A DNA stretch of 64,000 nt from Halomonas salipaludis (GCF_002286975.1 NZ_NSKB01000003.1:186001-250000); one strand, 5' to 3'. Positions 33,692-43,399 are shown, numbered from the stretch's first letter. Notes: generated by a model not told the origin, from the sequence alone. Translations and numbers: made by a program.

Positions 33692-34492
33692 TCACTGCAC
33701 GATGCTGGCCTCAAGTCGCAACCGCCACACGGGATTCTCCAACACCAGTTGCATCCCATCTTCGGCCAAGCCCACATGCGCAGGTAGTGACAAGGGGGCG
33801 CTCATCGCTTCGGCATCGAACGCATGGCTCAGATGGGTCAAATAAGCGCGACGGGGCGCGAGGCGGTCGAGGATCTCCAGTGCCATGGCGAGGTCATTGT
33901 GGTTGCGTGGCGAAACATGACTGGCCGGATGGGTGGCATCGAGCACCACCAAGTCCGCTTGCCACTGTCGCAGGAAACGTTCGGTCTCGGGAGGCAGGCC
34001 ACAAGTATCGGTGAGATAGGCCAGCCGCACGCCGCCGTCGTCGAGGCAATAGCCGAGCGTCGGCTTGCTGTGGGCGAGCGGCACCGGAATCACCTCCATC
34101 CCTGTGAGCCGTAGCGGCCGGAACGGCTTGAGTCCCGGCTGGAAGTCGAGCACACCCGAATTCTTGTAGAGGTCGGCACAGCCCTGGGCATCCTTGGGAC
34201 CGTAGACGGGAATCGTCTTGCCCACTCCCCAGCGCAGATGAAACAGGCCCTGGACATGGTCGGGATGATAGTGGGTGAGCAGGATCGCCGTCGGACGCTC
34301 CCGCTCGCAGCTCTCGGCGAGGTCGGGCCGACCGGCATCGAGCAGGTAGCACTGGCCATCGACGCGCACCTCGGCCGAACAGGGGCCGCGCCGATGACTG
34401 CTCAGCACCCGGGCACGCTGGCAGGCTGGGCAGTCGCAGCCGAAACGCGGCACCTGGGCGCAGTCGCCGGTACCGACGAATCGCAGCCTCAT
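33692..34492 (-). CDS. phnP: Phosphoribosyl cyclic phosphodiesterase PhnP
   Basis: PhnP opens 5-phosphoribosyl 1,2-cyclic phosphate to ribose 1,5-bisphosphate in the C-P lyase pathway. The 266-residue protein has the metallo-beta-lactamase motif THYHPDHV (near 74-81), further ligands in TDTCG and THLSHAF, and the Zn-binding Cys cluster FGCDCPAC near the N-terminus that is typical of PhnP. ATG 34492 overlaps the phnN stop by 4 nt. It is the last gene of the phn operon. Confidence 0.94.
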   Translation of the reverse strand: MRLRFVGTGDCAQVPRFGCDCPACQRARVLSSHRRGPCSAEVRVDGQCYLLDAGRPDLAESCERERPTAILLTHYHPDHVQGLFHLRWGVGKTIPVYGPKDAQGCADLYKNSGVLDFQPGLKPFRPLRLTGMEVIPVPLAHSKPTLGYCLDDGGVRLAYLTDTCGLPPETERFLRQWQADLVVLDATHPASHVSPRNHNDLAMALEILDRLAPRRAYLTHLSHAFDAEAMSAPLSLPAHVGLAEDGMQLVLENPVWRLRLEASIVQ

Positions 34493-35049
34493 GAGACGCA
34501 CTCCACGGCCAGCCAGGCTTCGAGCGTCATCAGGGTCGACTCGAGCGAACCGCTGTTATCCAAGCGCGGCACGCCGGGGCAGGCATCCCCGAGCTGACGA
34601 TGGCGCTCGAGCCGCGCCTCGACCTCTTCGCGACTCTCGCGTCCGCGTTGCAGGAGCCGCTCACGCAGCACCTCCGGCCTCGCGGTGACCAGCACCGGCA
34701 GCAGATATTCGGAGAAGCGCGCCTGGGCCAGCGGCAGCGCACGACGGCTGCCGTTGACCAGCACCGTCGTCCCACGATCGAGCCAGGCGCGAACCTCCAC
34801 GCCCAGGGCATAGTCGAGCCCGTGAGCCTGCCAGTCGAGGCAGAACAGGCCTGCCCGACGGCGCCAGGCGAACTCCGCGTGGCTGAGGCTCACACAATCT
34901 TCGCTGTCGCCGCTTGCGCGGGTGATGTAGCGGTGTGCCACCGGCCATTCGGGGTGGCGATGCCGTGCAGCGGACAGCAGGCTGTCCTTGCCCACGCCGC
35001 TGGCCCCCATCACGTAGACGAGCCGCCCCGTCGCGCCATAGCCCGCCAT
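34489..35049 (-). CDS. phnN: Ribose 1,5-bisphosphate phosphokinase PhnN
   Basis: PhnN converts ribose 1,5-bisphosphate to PRPP with ATP, returning the ribose to nucleotide metabolism. 186 residues, guanylate-kinase-like fold, with Walker A GASGVGKDSLL near residues 14-24 and YITRASGDSEDCVSLSH matching the family. The start 35049 overlaps the phnM stop by one base (TGATG). Length agrees with E. coli PhnN (185). Confidence 0.95.
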   Translation of the reverse strand: MAGYGATGRLVYVMGASGVGKDSLLSAARHRHPEWPVAHRYITRASGDSEDCVSLSHAEFAWRRRAGLFCLDWQAHGLDYALGVEVRAWLDRGTTVLVNGSRRALPLAQARFSEYLLPVLVTARPEVLRERLLQRGRESREEVEARLERHRQLGDACPGVPRLDNSGSLESTLMTLEAWLAVECVS

Positions 35050-36191
35050 CAGTGCACCTGCCTGCCGCTGGCCCACACCCGCACCACCAGCGGGTGGTCG
35101 TCGCACAGCCGCACCCGGAGCAGATCGGCGCGCAACCCCTCGGCGAGACGACCGCGATCGCTCAGGCCCACGGCCTCGGCAGGCAGGCGCGTGGCCGTGG
35201 CTACCGCCTGCGGCAGCGCATAGCCCGCTTCCATGCCCGCGATGCGGAACACTGCGTCGAGCAACGCCGCCGGATAGTAGTCCGAGGAGAGGATATCCAG
35301 CACGCCTTGCTCGACCAGCGTTGCCGCGGCGATGTTGCCGGAGTGTGAGCCACCCCGCACCACGTTAGGAGCACCCATCATCACCGCCATGCCCGCGCGG
35401 TGCGAGGCCTCGGCAGCCGCCTGCGTGGTGGGGAACTCGGCCACCCGCGTGCCGTACTCGTGGCTCTCGGCGACGTGCTCCAGGGTGGCGTCGTCGTGGC
35501 TCGCCAGCGCCAGCCCCCGGGCGTGGCACTCGGCGGCGATGAGCCGCCGGTGCTCGGCGCTGTAGCGGGCGCTGTTGGTGAGCTGCCGTTCGACGAAGAC
35601 CTCCAGTTCGCTGTCGCTCAGGCCGTACTTGCCCTGATAGTAGGTGCGATAGGCCTCGAGGGAGGCGAACTGCCGCTGCCCCGGGGCATGATCCATCAGC
35701 GACACCAGGCCGAGCCGCGGCAGGTCGGCGAGCTCGCGGAAACGCGTCAGTGTCTCGGGTTGACTGACCTCGCAGCGCAGGTGCAGGCGGTGGTCGACCC
35801 GTGCCAGGCCGGCATCAACGATATGGTCGATCGCCCGGCACATCGCCTCTAGCGCCAGGTGGCGAACGCTCGTCTTGTTGACGTCGCCGATGGCCACCGC
35901 GTCGAACACCGTGGTGATGCCGCTCGCCGCCATCTGGGCGTCGTGGGCCAGCGCCGCCTGGCGTGGCGGCCAGGCGACCCGAGGCCGCGGCTGGAAGTAC
36001 TTCTCCATGTTGTCGGTATGCAGCTCGACCAGCCCCGGCAGCAGATAATCGCCATTGCAATCGATGGCCGCGGGATGACGGCTCGGGGCGGTATCGAGCT
36101 CGGCGATGCAACCGTTGCGGATCACCAGGCTGCCCGCGACCACCTCGTCGTCGAGCACCAGCTTGGCATGGGTGAGGATCTGTTCAGTCAT
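35049..36191 (-). CDS. phnM: Alpha-D-ribose 1-methylphosphonate 5-triphosphate diphosphatase PhnM
   Basis: PhnM removes pyrophosphate from the 5-triphosphate made by PhnGHIL. The 380-residue amidohydrolase-fold protein shows the signature LVELHTDNMEKYFQPRP (near 51-67; metal His) and SLMDHAPGQRQF, GLALASHDDATLEHV and GAPNVVRGGSHSGN. ATG 36191 lies inside phnL (8-nt overlap), so the longer upstream frame is rejected. Function is well established for the family. Confidence 0.96.
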   Translation of the reverse strand: MTEQILTHAKLVLDDEVVAGSLVIRNGCIAELDTAPSRHPAAIDCNGDYLLPGLVELHTDNMEKYFQPRPRVAWPPRQAALAHDAQMAASGITTVFDAVAIGDVNKTSVRHLALEAMCRAIDHIVDAGLARVDHRLHLRCEVSQPETLTRFRELADLPRLGLVSLMDHAPGQRQFASLEAYRTYYQGKYGLSDSELEVFVERQLTNSARYSAEHRRLIAAECHARGLALASHDDATLEHVAESHEYGTRVAEFPTTQAAAEASHRAGMAVMMGAPNVVRGGSHSGNIAAATLVEQGVLDILSSDYYPAALLDAVFRIAGMEAGYALPQAVATATRLPAEAVGLSDRGRLAEGLRADLLRVRLCDDHPLVVRVWASGRQVH

Positions 36192-36930
36192 GGGCAAGCC
36201 CTCGGGAAGGCGACGATGGGGTGGGGGACGCCAGGGACGGCGCCATGAACGCTTCGAGCGGTAGTAGGCGGTCGGCCACTCGCTCGCGAACGTCCTCGTC
36301 GTGGAAAATGCCGAGCATGGCGGCGCCACGTGCCTTGGCCTCGTGGATCAATTCGACCACCACGGCACGGTTGGCCGCATCCAGCGAAGCGGTGGGCTCG
36401 TCGAGCAACAGCAGTGGATGCTCGCCGATGAAACCGCGGGCGATGTTGACGCGCTGCTGCTCGCCGCCCGAGAAGGTGCCAGGCGGAAGCGACCATAGCC
36501 GCTCGGGCAGGTTGAGTCGTGCCAGCAGCGTCTCGGCCCGCACACTGGCCTCGTGGGCATCGGCACCTCGCGCCAGCAGCGGCTCCATCACTACCTCACG
36601 GGCCGAGACCCGTGGCACCACGCGCAGGAATTGGCTGACATAGCCGATCACGTCGCGGCGCAGGGAATGCCAGGCGTGCGCCGGCAGCGCGGCGAGCGAG
36701 AGCGTCCCGTCATCGAAGTGCAGGCGGATGTCCCCTTCGCCGGCCAGGTAGTTACCGTAGAGGATCTTGAGCAGGGTGCTCTTGCCGATGCCGCTGCGCC
36801 CGGCCAGCACCAGGCACTCTGCGGCGTGGAGTTCAAGCGAAAGGGCTTGCATCACCTGCAGCGCGAGCCCGCCCTGGCCATGCAGCACGAAGCCCTTGTC
36901 CAGGCCTTCGACGGTGAGGATCGGGGTCAT
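36184..36930 (-). CDS. phnL: C-P lyase complex ATP-binding protein PhnL
   Basis: PhnL is an ABC-type ATPase needed, with PhnG, H and I, to form ribose 1-alkylphosphonate 5-triphosphate from ATP. 248 residues with Walker A GRSGIGKST (near 43-51), signature FSGGEQQRVNIARG, Walker B LLLLDEPTASLD. It has no membrane partner, as expected. It is 16 nt downstream of phnK. Confidence 0.95.
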   Translation of the reverse strand: MTPILTVEGLDKGFVLHGQGGLALQVMQALSLELHAAECLVLAGRSGIGKSTLLKILYGNYLAGEGDIRLHFDDGTLSLAALPAHAWHSLRRDVIGYVSQFLRVVPRVSAREVVMEPLLARGADAHEASVRAETLLARLNLPERLWSLPPGTFSGGEQQRVNIARGFIGEHPLLLLDEPTASLDAANRAVVVELIHEAKARGAAMLGIFHDEDVRERVADRLLPLEAFMAPSLASPTPSSPSRGLAHD

Positions 36931-36946
36931 GGGGTCGTCTCCTCAA

Positions 36947-37738
36947 TCATGGGGTCAACACCGACGACACCAGCAGCTGGGTATAGGCGTGCTGTGGGTC
37001 GTCGAGGATCTGGTCGGTGAGGCCGGCTTCCACCACCCGGCCGCGGCGCATCACCAGCAGGCGGTGGGCGAGCAGCCGTGCTACGGCAAGGTCGTGGGTC
37101 ACCAGCACCACCGAGAGGCCGAGCTGACGCACCAGGGTGCGCAGCATGTCGAGCAGGCGCGCCTGTACCGAGACGTCGAGCCCACCGGTGGGTTCGTCCA
37201 TGAATACCAGCCGCGGCCGGGTGACCAGGGTGCGAGCGATCTGCAGGCGCTGCTGCATGCCGCCGGAGAAGGTGCGCGGCGCGTCGTCGATGCGCGCCGG
37301 GTCGAGCTCCACCTGGGTCATCCAGTCCTGGCCGGCGGCGCGCAGTTGACCGTAGTGGCGCTGGCCCAGCGCCATCAACCGCTCACCCACGTTGGCGCCG
37401 GCGGAGACCCCCATGCGCAGGCCGTCGCGGGGGTTCTGGTGCACCAGCCCCCACTCCAGGCGCAGTAGCGCGCGGCGGCGTGCCTCGCCGATGGCATAGA
37501 GGTCGAGCGCATCGTCGGCGGCGCGATGGTAGACCACGCGGCCGGCATCCGGCGCTTCCAGTCCCGCGAGCACACGCAATAGCGTCGACTTGCCGGAACC
37601 GGACTCGCCGACGATGCCCAGCACCTCACCGGCGTGCAGTCGCAAGTCGAGCTCCTCGCAGCCCTTGCCTGGACCATAGAGTCGTGTGATGCCCTGCACA
37701 TCGAGCAGGACGGGACGATCCAGTTCGGGACGTTTCAT
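36947..37738 (-). CDS. phnK: C-P lyase complex ATP-binding protein PhnK
   Basis: PhnK is the ABC-type ATPase that docks on the PhnGHIJ core. 263 residues with Walker A GESGSGKST, signature TFSGGMQQRLQIART and Walker B LVFMDEPTGGLDVS. ATG 37738 overlaps the phnJ stop (ATGA), which decides the start against an earlier in-frame ATG. Confidence 0.95.
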   Translation of the reverse strand: MKRPELDRPVLLDVQGITRLYGPGKGCEELDLRLHAGEVLGIVGESGSGKSTLLRVLAGLEAPDAGRVVYHRAADDALDLYAIGEARRRALLRLEWGLVHQNPRDGLRMGVSAGANVGERLMALGQRHYGQLRAAGQDWMTQVELDPARIDDAPRTFSGGMQQRLQIARTLVTRPRLVFMDEPTGGLDVSVQARLLDMLRTLVRQLGLSVVLVTHDLAVARLLAHRLLVMRRGRVVEAGLTDQILDDPQHAYTQLLVSSVLTP

Positions 37739-38568
37739 GCGAGCTCCCCCCGGCGTGTCAGACAATAATCGGTATCCGAGCAGACGAACATGCGCCCGCC
37801 CGCGTCATCGGTGATCACCTCATCGAGAAAGCTCTCCCGGCTTCCGCACAGCGCACAGGATTCATCCCAGCGCTGGATCTCGAAGGGGTGATCCTCGAAG
37901 TCGAGGCTCTCGACCCGGGTATACGGCGGGATGGCGTAGAGCCGCTTCTCGCGCCCGGCACCGAACAACATCAACGCGTCGCTCTGGTGCAGCTTGGGGT
38001 TGTCGAACTTAGGGATCGGCGAGGGATCCATGACGTAGCGGCCGTCGACCTTGACCGGATAAGCGTAGGTGGTGGCGATATGGCCGTAGCGGGCGATATC
38101 CTCGTAGAGCTTGACCTGCATCACCCCATACTCTTCCAGGGCGTGCATCAGCCGGGTCTCCTGCTCGCTGGGCTCGATAAAGCGCAGCGGCTCGGGAATG
38201 GGCACCTGGAAGACCAGGATCTGGTCCGGCGCAAGCGGCGCCTCCGGGATGCGGTGACGGGTCTGGATGACGTTCGCCGTCCCCGTTGCAGTGGTGGTCT
38301 CGACGCCGGCGACGCGCTCGAAGAAGGCGCGGATGCTGACCGCGTTGGTGGTGTCGTCGGCGCCCTGATCGATCACCTTGAGCACGTCTCCGGCACCGAG
38401 GATGCTGGCGGTGAGCTGCATACCGCCGGTGCCCCAACCGTAGGGCATGGGCATCTCGCGGCCGCCGAAGGGCACCTGGTAGCCGGGAATGGCCACTGCC
38501 TTGAGCAGCGCACGGCGGATCATGCGCTTGGTCTGTTCGTCGAGGTAAGCGAAGTTATAGCCGTTCAC
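37735..38568 (-). CDS. phnJ: C-P lyase radical SAM subunit PhnJ
   Basis: PhnJ cleaves the carbon-phosphorus bond of ribose 1-alkylphosphonate 5-phosphate using a 4Fe-4S cluster and SAM. The 277-residue protein keeps the four conserved cysteines with the E. coli spacing: C-x2-C (CALC), 21 residues, then C-x5-C (CSDTDYC). The start is GTG, overlapping the phnI stop by 4 nt (GTGA). FGGREMPMPYGWGTGGMQ is a strong family signature. Confidence 0.97.
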   Translation of the reverse strand: MNGYNFAYLDEQTKRMIRRALLKAVAIPGYQVPFGGREMPMPYGWGTGGMQLTASILGAGDVLKVIDQGADDTTNAVSIRAFFERVAGVETTTATGTANVIQTRHRIPEAPLAPDQILVFQVPIPEPLRFIEPSEQETRLMHALEEYGVMQVKLYEDIARYGHIATTYAYPVKVDGRYVMDPSPIPKFDNPKLHQSDALMLFGAGREKRLYAIPPYTRVESLDFEDHPFEIQRWDESCALCGSRESFLDEVITDDAGGRMFVCSDTDYCLTRRGELA

Positions 38569-39671
38569 AGCGAATCCTCCGGTTGGGCGTCAGGTCCCAT
38601 GTCGCACTCCCGGCGATCGTGCTCGCGACGTAGGCGACGCAGCAGCTCGAGTTCCGACTGGAAGTCGACGTAGTGCGGTAGCTTGAGGTGCGAGACGAAG
38701 CCCGAGGCCTCGACGCTGTCGGCGTGCGCCAGGACGAACTCGGCCTGCTGGGCCGGCCCCTGAACCTCCTCACCGAGCTCCTCGGCACGCAGCGCTCGAT
38801 CGACCAGAGCCATGGCCATGGCCTTGCGCTCGCTGTGGCCGAAGGCCAGCCCGTAACCGCGGGTGAACTGGGGGGCGGCATCGCGGGAGCCGCCAAACTG
38901 GTTGATCATCTGGCACTCGCTGAGGGCGATCTCGCCGACGCACACCGCTTCGCCCCACTCCTCGACGAAGATCTCGACCTCGACATGGCCCAAGCGGATC
39001 TCGCCAGCGAAGGGGTGGTTACGCCCATAGCCGCGCTGGGTCGAATAGCCCAGTGCGAGCAAGTAGCCTTCGTCACCGCGCGCCAGCATCTGTAGCCGGG
39101 TGGCACGGTCGACGGGATAGTCGGGAGGGTCACGGGTGATATCGGCGGGCTCGCAGCCGTTATCCGTCTCGCGCTCGATCAACCCCTCGGCATCGAGCAG
39201 CTCGAGGAGCGGCGGACAGGCTTCCAGCGCCCGTTCAGCGCGCTCGGGGGGTGGCGCCTCGCCCTCAGCAAGCAGCATGAAATCGAGTAGGCGATGGGTG
39301 TAGTCGTAGGTCGGCCCGAGAATCTGGCCACCGGGAATGTCCTTGTAGGCGGCGCTGATACGGCGTTCGATGCGCATGGCACCGGTGTCGAGCGGTTCGC
39401 TCACCGCCAGGCGCGGCAGCGTGGTGCGATAGGCGCGCAGCAGAAACACCGCCTCGATGATATCGCCGCTGGCTTGCTTGATGGCCAGCGCGGCGAGCTC
39501 GGGATCGTACAGCGACGCCTCGCTCATCACCCGGTCGACGGCCAGGCGCAGCTGTTCCTCGATCTGACCCACCTCGAGCTCAGCCTGGTCGCGCGCGCCG
39601 CGGCGGCGGTCGGCGAGCAGGCGATGAGCGTTGGCGATGGCGCGTTCGCCTCCTTTCACGGCAACGTACAT
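38565..39671 (-). CDS. phnI: C-P lyase core subunit PhnI
   Basis: PhnI has nucleosidase activity and, with G, H and L, links phosphonate to the ribose of ATP. The 368-residue protein begins MYVAVKGGERAI, a hallmark of the family, and ends with the LKLPHYVDFQSELELLRRLR region. ATG 39671 overlaps the phnH stop by one base; a longer frame to 39857 runs antisense-like through phnH and is rejected. Confidence 0.97.
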   Translation of the reverse strand: MYVAVKGGERAIANAHRLLADRRRGARDQAELEVGQIEEQLRLAVDRVMSEASLYDPELAALAIKQASGDIIEAVFLLRAYRTTLPRLAVSEPLDTGAMRIERRISAAYKDIPGGQILGPTYDYTHRLLDFMLLAEGEAPPPERAERALEACPPLLELLDAEGLIERETDNGCEPADITRDPPDYPVDRATRLQMLARGDEGYLLALGYSTQRGYGRNHPFAGEIRLGHVEVEIFVEEWGEAVCVGEIALSECQMINQFGGSRDAAPQFTRGYGLAFGHSERKAMAMALVDRALRAEELGEEVQGPAQQAEFVLAHADSVEASGFVSHLKLPHYVDFQSELELLRRLRREHDRRECDMGPDAQPEDSL

Positions 39672-40255
39672 CAGGCGCCCTCCTCGATTCGGGTGCTGCG
39701 CGGGATGGCGGCGAGCCGTGCGCCACAGGTGAGGATGGTGTCGAGTCCGCGCGGGAAGTGGTTCTGGTTGGCGATGAGCCGGGCCATCAGCGGCCGCGCG
39801 GCCGCCCCCAGGCCCAGGACACGGCAGTCGGCGATACCCGGGCCGCTGAGCCGCCACTCTTCGGCCCCTTCGAGGTCGTCCAGGACGACCAGTAGGGTGG
39901 TGCTGCGGTCGGGATACTCGTCGCTGCCCAGGGAGAAATCGGGCCCTTTGCCCATCGTGTCAGGCGTGACCAGGGCGAAGTCGGCCTCCTCGGCGCACTC
40001 GGTCACACGCGAGCCGGTATGCAGAGCCAGCGCCTCGCGCAGGGCGGCAGTGTCCCATTCGGGGGCGAGCCACACCCGCGTATCGAGATCGCACAGCGTC
40101 AGCAGCGTGCCCCACAGAGCAGGACCGATCTCGCCGTCGGGCGGTTGCGGCGCATCCAGGGTATATCGTGTACCTGGCTCGCTCATTGCCGCGAGGAGTT
40201 GGCGGAACAGCCGCTGGCTGTCATGGACGGGATCGTTCAGGGTCGGCCAGGGCAT
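39671..40255 (-). CDS. phnH: C-P lyase core subunit PhnH
   Basis: PhnH is a PLP-transferase-like fold subunit of the C-P lyase core complex. About 194 residues, typical length, with DPVHDSQRLFRQLLAAMSEPG at the N-terminus and FPRGLDTILTCG near the C-terminus. ATG 40255 has GGGGAG 5 nt upstream; GTG 40261, overlapping the phnG stop, is the alternative. Confidence 0.95.
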   Translation of the reverse strand: MPWPTLNDPVHDSQRLFRQLLAAMSEPGTRYTLDAPQPPDGEIGPALWGTLLTLCDLDTRVWLAPEWDTAALREALALHTGSRVTECAEEADFALVTPDTMGKGPDFSLGSDEYPDRSTTLLVVLDDLEGAEEWRLSGPGIADCRVLGLGAAARPLMARLIANQNHFPRGLDTILTCGARLAAIPRSTRIEEGA

Positions 40256-40257
40256 GC

Positions 40258-40728
40258 TCACTCCCCTCTCACCAGGGTGAAGAAATCGACGCGGGTCGCC
40301 GCGGCCTCGTGCGAGGCCTCGGCATGACGCGCCTCGAGGGCTTTCTGCAACGGTGCGATCAGGTCGAGGTCGATGCGCCGGGCCCAGGCAGCGTGCCGGG
40401 CACAGGCATCGACCAGGGCGATCAGCTCGGCGTGACGCCGGTCACGGCCGCGGACCCAGCCATGGCCCAGCGCACCGCCGCCCGGCGTGCCGTCATCGAG
40501 GGCGACGCTGGCCCGGGTCAGGGTCATCTCGCCGAGATGGAAGGCACTGCCGGTACCGCCCATGCGGCCGCGCAGCATGGCCATGCCGGTTTCCGGGCCG
40601 CGCACGCAGCGATGGGGGGCGCGAATGCCGAGCGCGGCCCAATGCGTCTCGAGCGTTTCACGCGGAGTCAGCGCCAATACCCGCTGGCGTCGCGCCTGCG
40701 ACGTGCAGTGGTCGTGCAAGGAGGTCAT
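40258..40728 (-). CDS. phnG: C-P lyase core subunit PhnG
   Basis: PhnG is a small core subunit forming the PhnGHIJ complex. 156 residues with the family block RGPETGMAMLRGRMGGTG followed by FHLGEMTLTRA and GHGWVRGRDRRHAE. ATG 40728 overlaps the phnF stop by 4 nt. Confidence 0.95.
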   Translation of the reverse strand: MTSLHDHCTSQARRQRVLALTPRETLETHWAALGIRAPHRCVRGPETGMAMLRGRMGGTGSAFHLGEMTLTRASVALDDGTPGGGALGHGWVRGRDRRHAELIALVDACARHAAWARRIDLDLIAPLQKALEARHAEASHEAAATRVDFFTLVRGE

Positions 40729-41477
40729 GAGGGCACCTCGTCGGTGGGATCGAAATCGATGTGGTAGGCGAGCCGGTCGGCACGAGCGCGGCTGCTCGAA
40801 ACCTCGACCAGCGTTCCGTCACGGTCGACGTTGTCGCTCGAGAGCTGCAGCAGCGGAGCGTTGAGCGGACAGCGCAAATGGCGGGTGTCGTCGCGAGTGG
40901 CACTGCCGGCCTCGATGCGTACGCGCCGACGGACCAGTTGCAGCCCATAGTGCTGGTTGAGCAGGGCGCGGGTGGAGCCACCGCGATAGCGCTGCTCCCA
41001 GCCGGGTACCCGCGTGGGGTCGAACCAGTGACGCAGCAGCATCACGGGGGCGCCGTCGATGTGACGCAGGGTATCGACGCACAACAAGCGCTCACCGGGG
41101 CCTCGTCCGAAACGCTGGGCGATCGCTTCGGGAGGCACGTCGAGCCCCTGCGACAAACAGTCGGTATGGGACACGAGCCCCAACTCGGCAAGGTTTTGGG
41201 TCACCTTGCTACCGGCACTGACCGCGTAGTCGAGGCGGCGGTCGACGACCTGGGTGCCTCGCCCCTGATGGCGCGTCACCATGCCCGCAGCTACCAGTTC
41301 ATCCAACGCACGGCGCACGGTATGGCGGTTGACCTCAAAGCGCCTGGCCAATACCGCCTCGGTAGGCAGCAACTCGCCGGGGGTATAATCGGCACGCACC
41401 TCGCGGGCCAGCGTATCGGCCAGCTCACGATAGCGCGGCGTCTTGTCGATCGAGCCTCCGGCCACTTGTCTAGACAT
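40725..41477 (-). CDS. phnF: GntR/HutC-family repressor PhnF
   Basis: PhnF is the transcription regulator embedded in phn operons. The protein (250 residues from ATG 41477) has an N-terminal winged helix (RYRELADTLAREV, TEAVLARRFEVNRHTVRRALDELVAAG) and a C-terminal UTRA ligand domain. GGAG lies 5 nt before ATG 41477, preferred over 41507. The first codons overlap a TGTCTAGACA palindrome also found at the operon promoter, which suggests autoregulation. It sits between phnE and phnG as in E. coli. Confidence 0.94.
   Translation of the reverse strand: MSRQVAGGSIDKTPRYRELADTLAREVRADYTPGELLPTEAVLARRFEVNRHTVRRALDELVAAGMVTRHQGRGTQVVDRRLDYAVSAGSKVTQNLAELGLVSHTDCLSQGLDVPPEAIAQRFGRGPGERLLCVDTLRHIDGAPVMLLRHWFDPTRVPGWEQRYRGGSTRALLNQHYGLQLVRRRVRIEAGSATRDDTRHLRCPLNAPLLQLSSDNVDRDGTLVEVSSSRARADRLAYHIDFDPTDEVPS
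41466..41477. promoter_or_regulatory. Palindrome TGTCTAGACA over the phnF start (candidate PhnF operator)
   Basis: A perfect 10-bp palindrome (41467-41476) overlaps the phnF initiation codon. The same core occurs at 44310-44321 at the phn promoter. Two copies in the two expected places of an autoregulated GntR repressor make it a strong operator candidate. Confidence 0.65.
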
Positions 41478-41513
41478 ATTCACTCCAAAGAAAAGTGCCG
41501 TTTCCATCGGAAA

Positions 41514-42305
41514 CTAGATGAAGCGCTTGCGGACGGTTTGCGACAACATGTCGAGCAGGGTGACGGCGATGATGATCACCAGCATGATCGTGGCGGTCTC
41601 GGCATACTGAAAACCGCGCATGGTTTCCCACAACGCCACGCCGATGCCGCCTCCACCGACCATGCCGAGTACGGTGGCCGAGCGAATATTGGACTCGAAG
41701 CGGTAAAGACTCACCGATATCCACAGCGGCAACACCTGGGGGATCAGGCCAAAGACGATCTCCTCGAGACGACCGGCACCGGTGACGCGAACGCCCTCCA
41801 TGGGGCCAGCCTCGCTGGCCTCCACGGCTTCGGAGAAGAGTTTGGCGAGAACACCGGTGGTGTGGACGAACAGCGCCAGGGTACCGGCGAAGGGGCCGAG
41901 CCCCACGGCAACCACGAAGAGCATGGCGAAAACCAGCTCGTTGATGGCTCGGCAGGCGTCCATCAAGCGGCGCATGGGCTGGTAGACCCACCAAGGCACC
42001 AGGTTCTCCGAGGAGAGCAGACTGCATGGGATAGCGAATGCCACCGCCAGCAGTGTGCCCCAGATGGCAATCTGCACGGTCACCAGCATCAGCTCGATGT
42101 AAAGCTCAAGGTTGCCAAAACGCGGCGGGAAAAAATCACCGGCGAGTTCGGTCATATTTCCAGCGTTGGTCATCAATGCACTGGGTTGCATCTCGGCGCC
42201 TTGCCAGGCCCAGGCGAGCACCGCTAGTGCCATGCTCCAACCGATCAGATGCAACCAGCCACGCTTGGCCGGTGTGCTGGCGAGCATGGGGGGGGATATA
42301 TTCAT
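41514..42305 (-). CDS. phnE: Phosphonate ABC transporter permease PhnE
   Basis: An inner-membrane permease of 263 residues with about six membrane segments. The EAA loop region is visible as [28 protein letters not shown] (EA---G). [35 protein letters not shown] is typical of PhnE C-termini. It works with PhnC and PhnD. It is one gene, not the split phnE of some E. coli strains. Confidence 0.95.
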   Translation of the reverse strand: MNISPPMLASTPAKRGWLHLIGWSMALAVLAWAWQGAEMQPSALMTNAGNMTELAGDFFPPRFGNLELYIELMLVTVQIAIWGTLLAVAFAIPCSLLSSENLVPWWVYQPMRRLMDACRAINELVFAMLFVVAVGLGPFAGTLALFVHTTGVLAKLFSEAVEASEAGPMEGVRVTGAGRLEEIVFGLIPQVLPLWISVSLYRFESNIRSATVLGMVGGGGIGVALWETMRGFQYAETATIMLVIIIAVTLLDMLSQTVRKRFI

Positions 42306-42361
42306 GGGGTCTCCCTAAGAGGGGCTGGTATACCCCTCTTGGCGTGGTGTGGGCGGCAGGC

Positions 42362-43399
42362 TTACTGGTTCACGGCGGCCACATCAGGCGCTTCCCGCTC
42401 GGACTGAGCGGCTTCGCGAGCCTCGAGGCGCTCGTCGAGCTCTGCCAACTGCGCATCCAACTCGGCGAGTCGACGCGCCTTGTCGTCGTCGGCGATGCCA
42501 TCGTCGTTCTCGATTTCGAGCCGCTGCTTGAATAGCTCGAGCTGGCGAATAGGCAGCAGCTGATCATTATCCGATGCCTTGAATCCGGCCCACTGCAAGG
42601 GCGCAATGATGTCGTGCTGCTCGGCGGTCTCACCGTAGTGCTCGAAGAAGTCGCGCAGCTTCGCCTTCATCTCCGCGGGTAGTGCCTCACGCCATACCAG
42701 GGGGTTGGAAGGAATCAGTGGCGACTCCCAGATCACCTTGAGCTGCTCGGCCTTGTCGGCCGCATTCAGCTCGAGACGCTCGAGGGCTCCGCTATTGAAG
42801 GTGGCGACATCGATCTGCTGGTTAGCCACCGACAGTGCGTTGGTCTCATGATTGGAATTGAGCGAGCGCTTGAATGCCTGACGGGGATCGACATCGTTCT
42901 GAGCGAAGACGTAATAGCCAGGTACCAGGTAGCCGGAGGTAGAGTTTGGATCCCCATTGCCGAAGGTCAATTCGCTGGCATTGGCGAGAATGTCCTCGAC
43001 GGTTTCGAAAGGACTCTCCCGGTGCACGATCAGCAGGCTCCGGTAGCCGGGCTGCCCATTCTCGTGCACGACCTGGGCGAAGATTTCACCCCCGGCTCGG
43101 TCGACCGCCTCCATCGCCGACTTGTTGCCGTACCAGGCGAGGTCGATCTTGTCGAAGCGCATGGCCTGGATCACCGCCGCGTAGTCATTGGCAAAGAACG
43201 GTTCGACCTCGATACCGAGGGATGCCGACATATCCTCGAGAAACGGACGCCACTGTGGTTCCTGGTTCTGGCTCGACTCGGTGGAAATGATGCCGAAGCG
43301 CAGGGTGTCGAGCTCCTCGGCGGCGGCATACTGGCTACCCAGCAGACCAAGGCTGGCGATAACGGGTAGTGTGATGTGACGTAGGGCACGGCATAGCAT
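42362..43399 (-). CDS. phnD: Phosphonate ABC transporter substrate-binding protein PhnD
   Basis: Periplasmic binding protein for phosphonates. Signal peptide (LPVIASLGLLGSQYAAAEE), then LRFGIISTESSQNQEPQWRPFLEDMSAS and FDKIDLAWYGNKSAMEA, with a GDPNSTSGYLVPGYY loop typical of PhnD. ATG 43399 has GAGGA 8 nt upstream, preferred over 43414. The C-terminus carries an extra coiled-coil-like region (residues about 290-340, LAELDAQLAELDERLEARE), longer than in many PhnD proteins. Confidence 0.94.
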   Translation of the reverse strand: MLCRALRHITLPVIASLGLLGSQYAAAEELDTLRFGIISTESSQNQEPQWRPFLEDMSASLGIEVEPFFANDYAAVIQAMRFDKIDLAWYGNKSAMEAVDRAGGEIFAQVVHENGQPGYRSLLIVHRESPFETVEDILANASELTFGNGDPNSTSGYLVPGYYVFAQNDVDPRQAFKRSLNSNHETNALSVANQQIDVATFNSGALERLELNAADKAEQLKVIWESPLIPSNPLVWREALPAEMKAKLRDFFEHYGETAEQHDIIAPLQWAGFKASDNDQLLPIRQLELFKQRLEIENDDGIADDDKARRLAELDAQLAELDERLEAREAAQSEREAPDVAAVNQ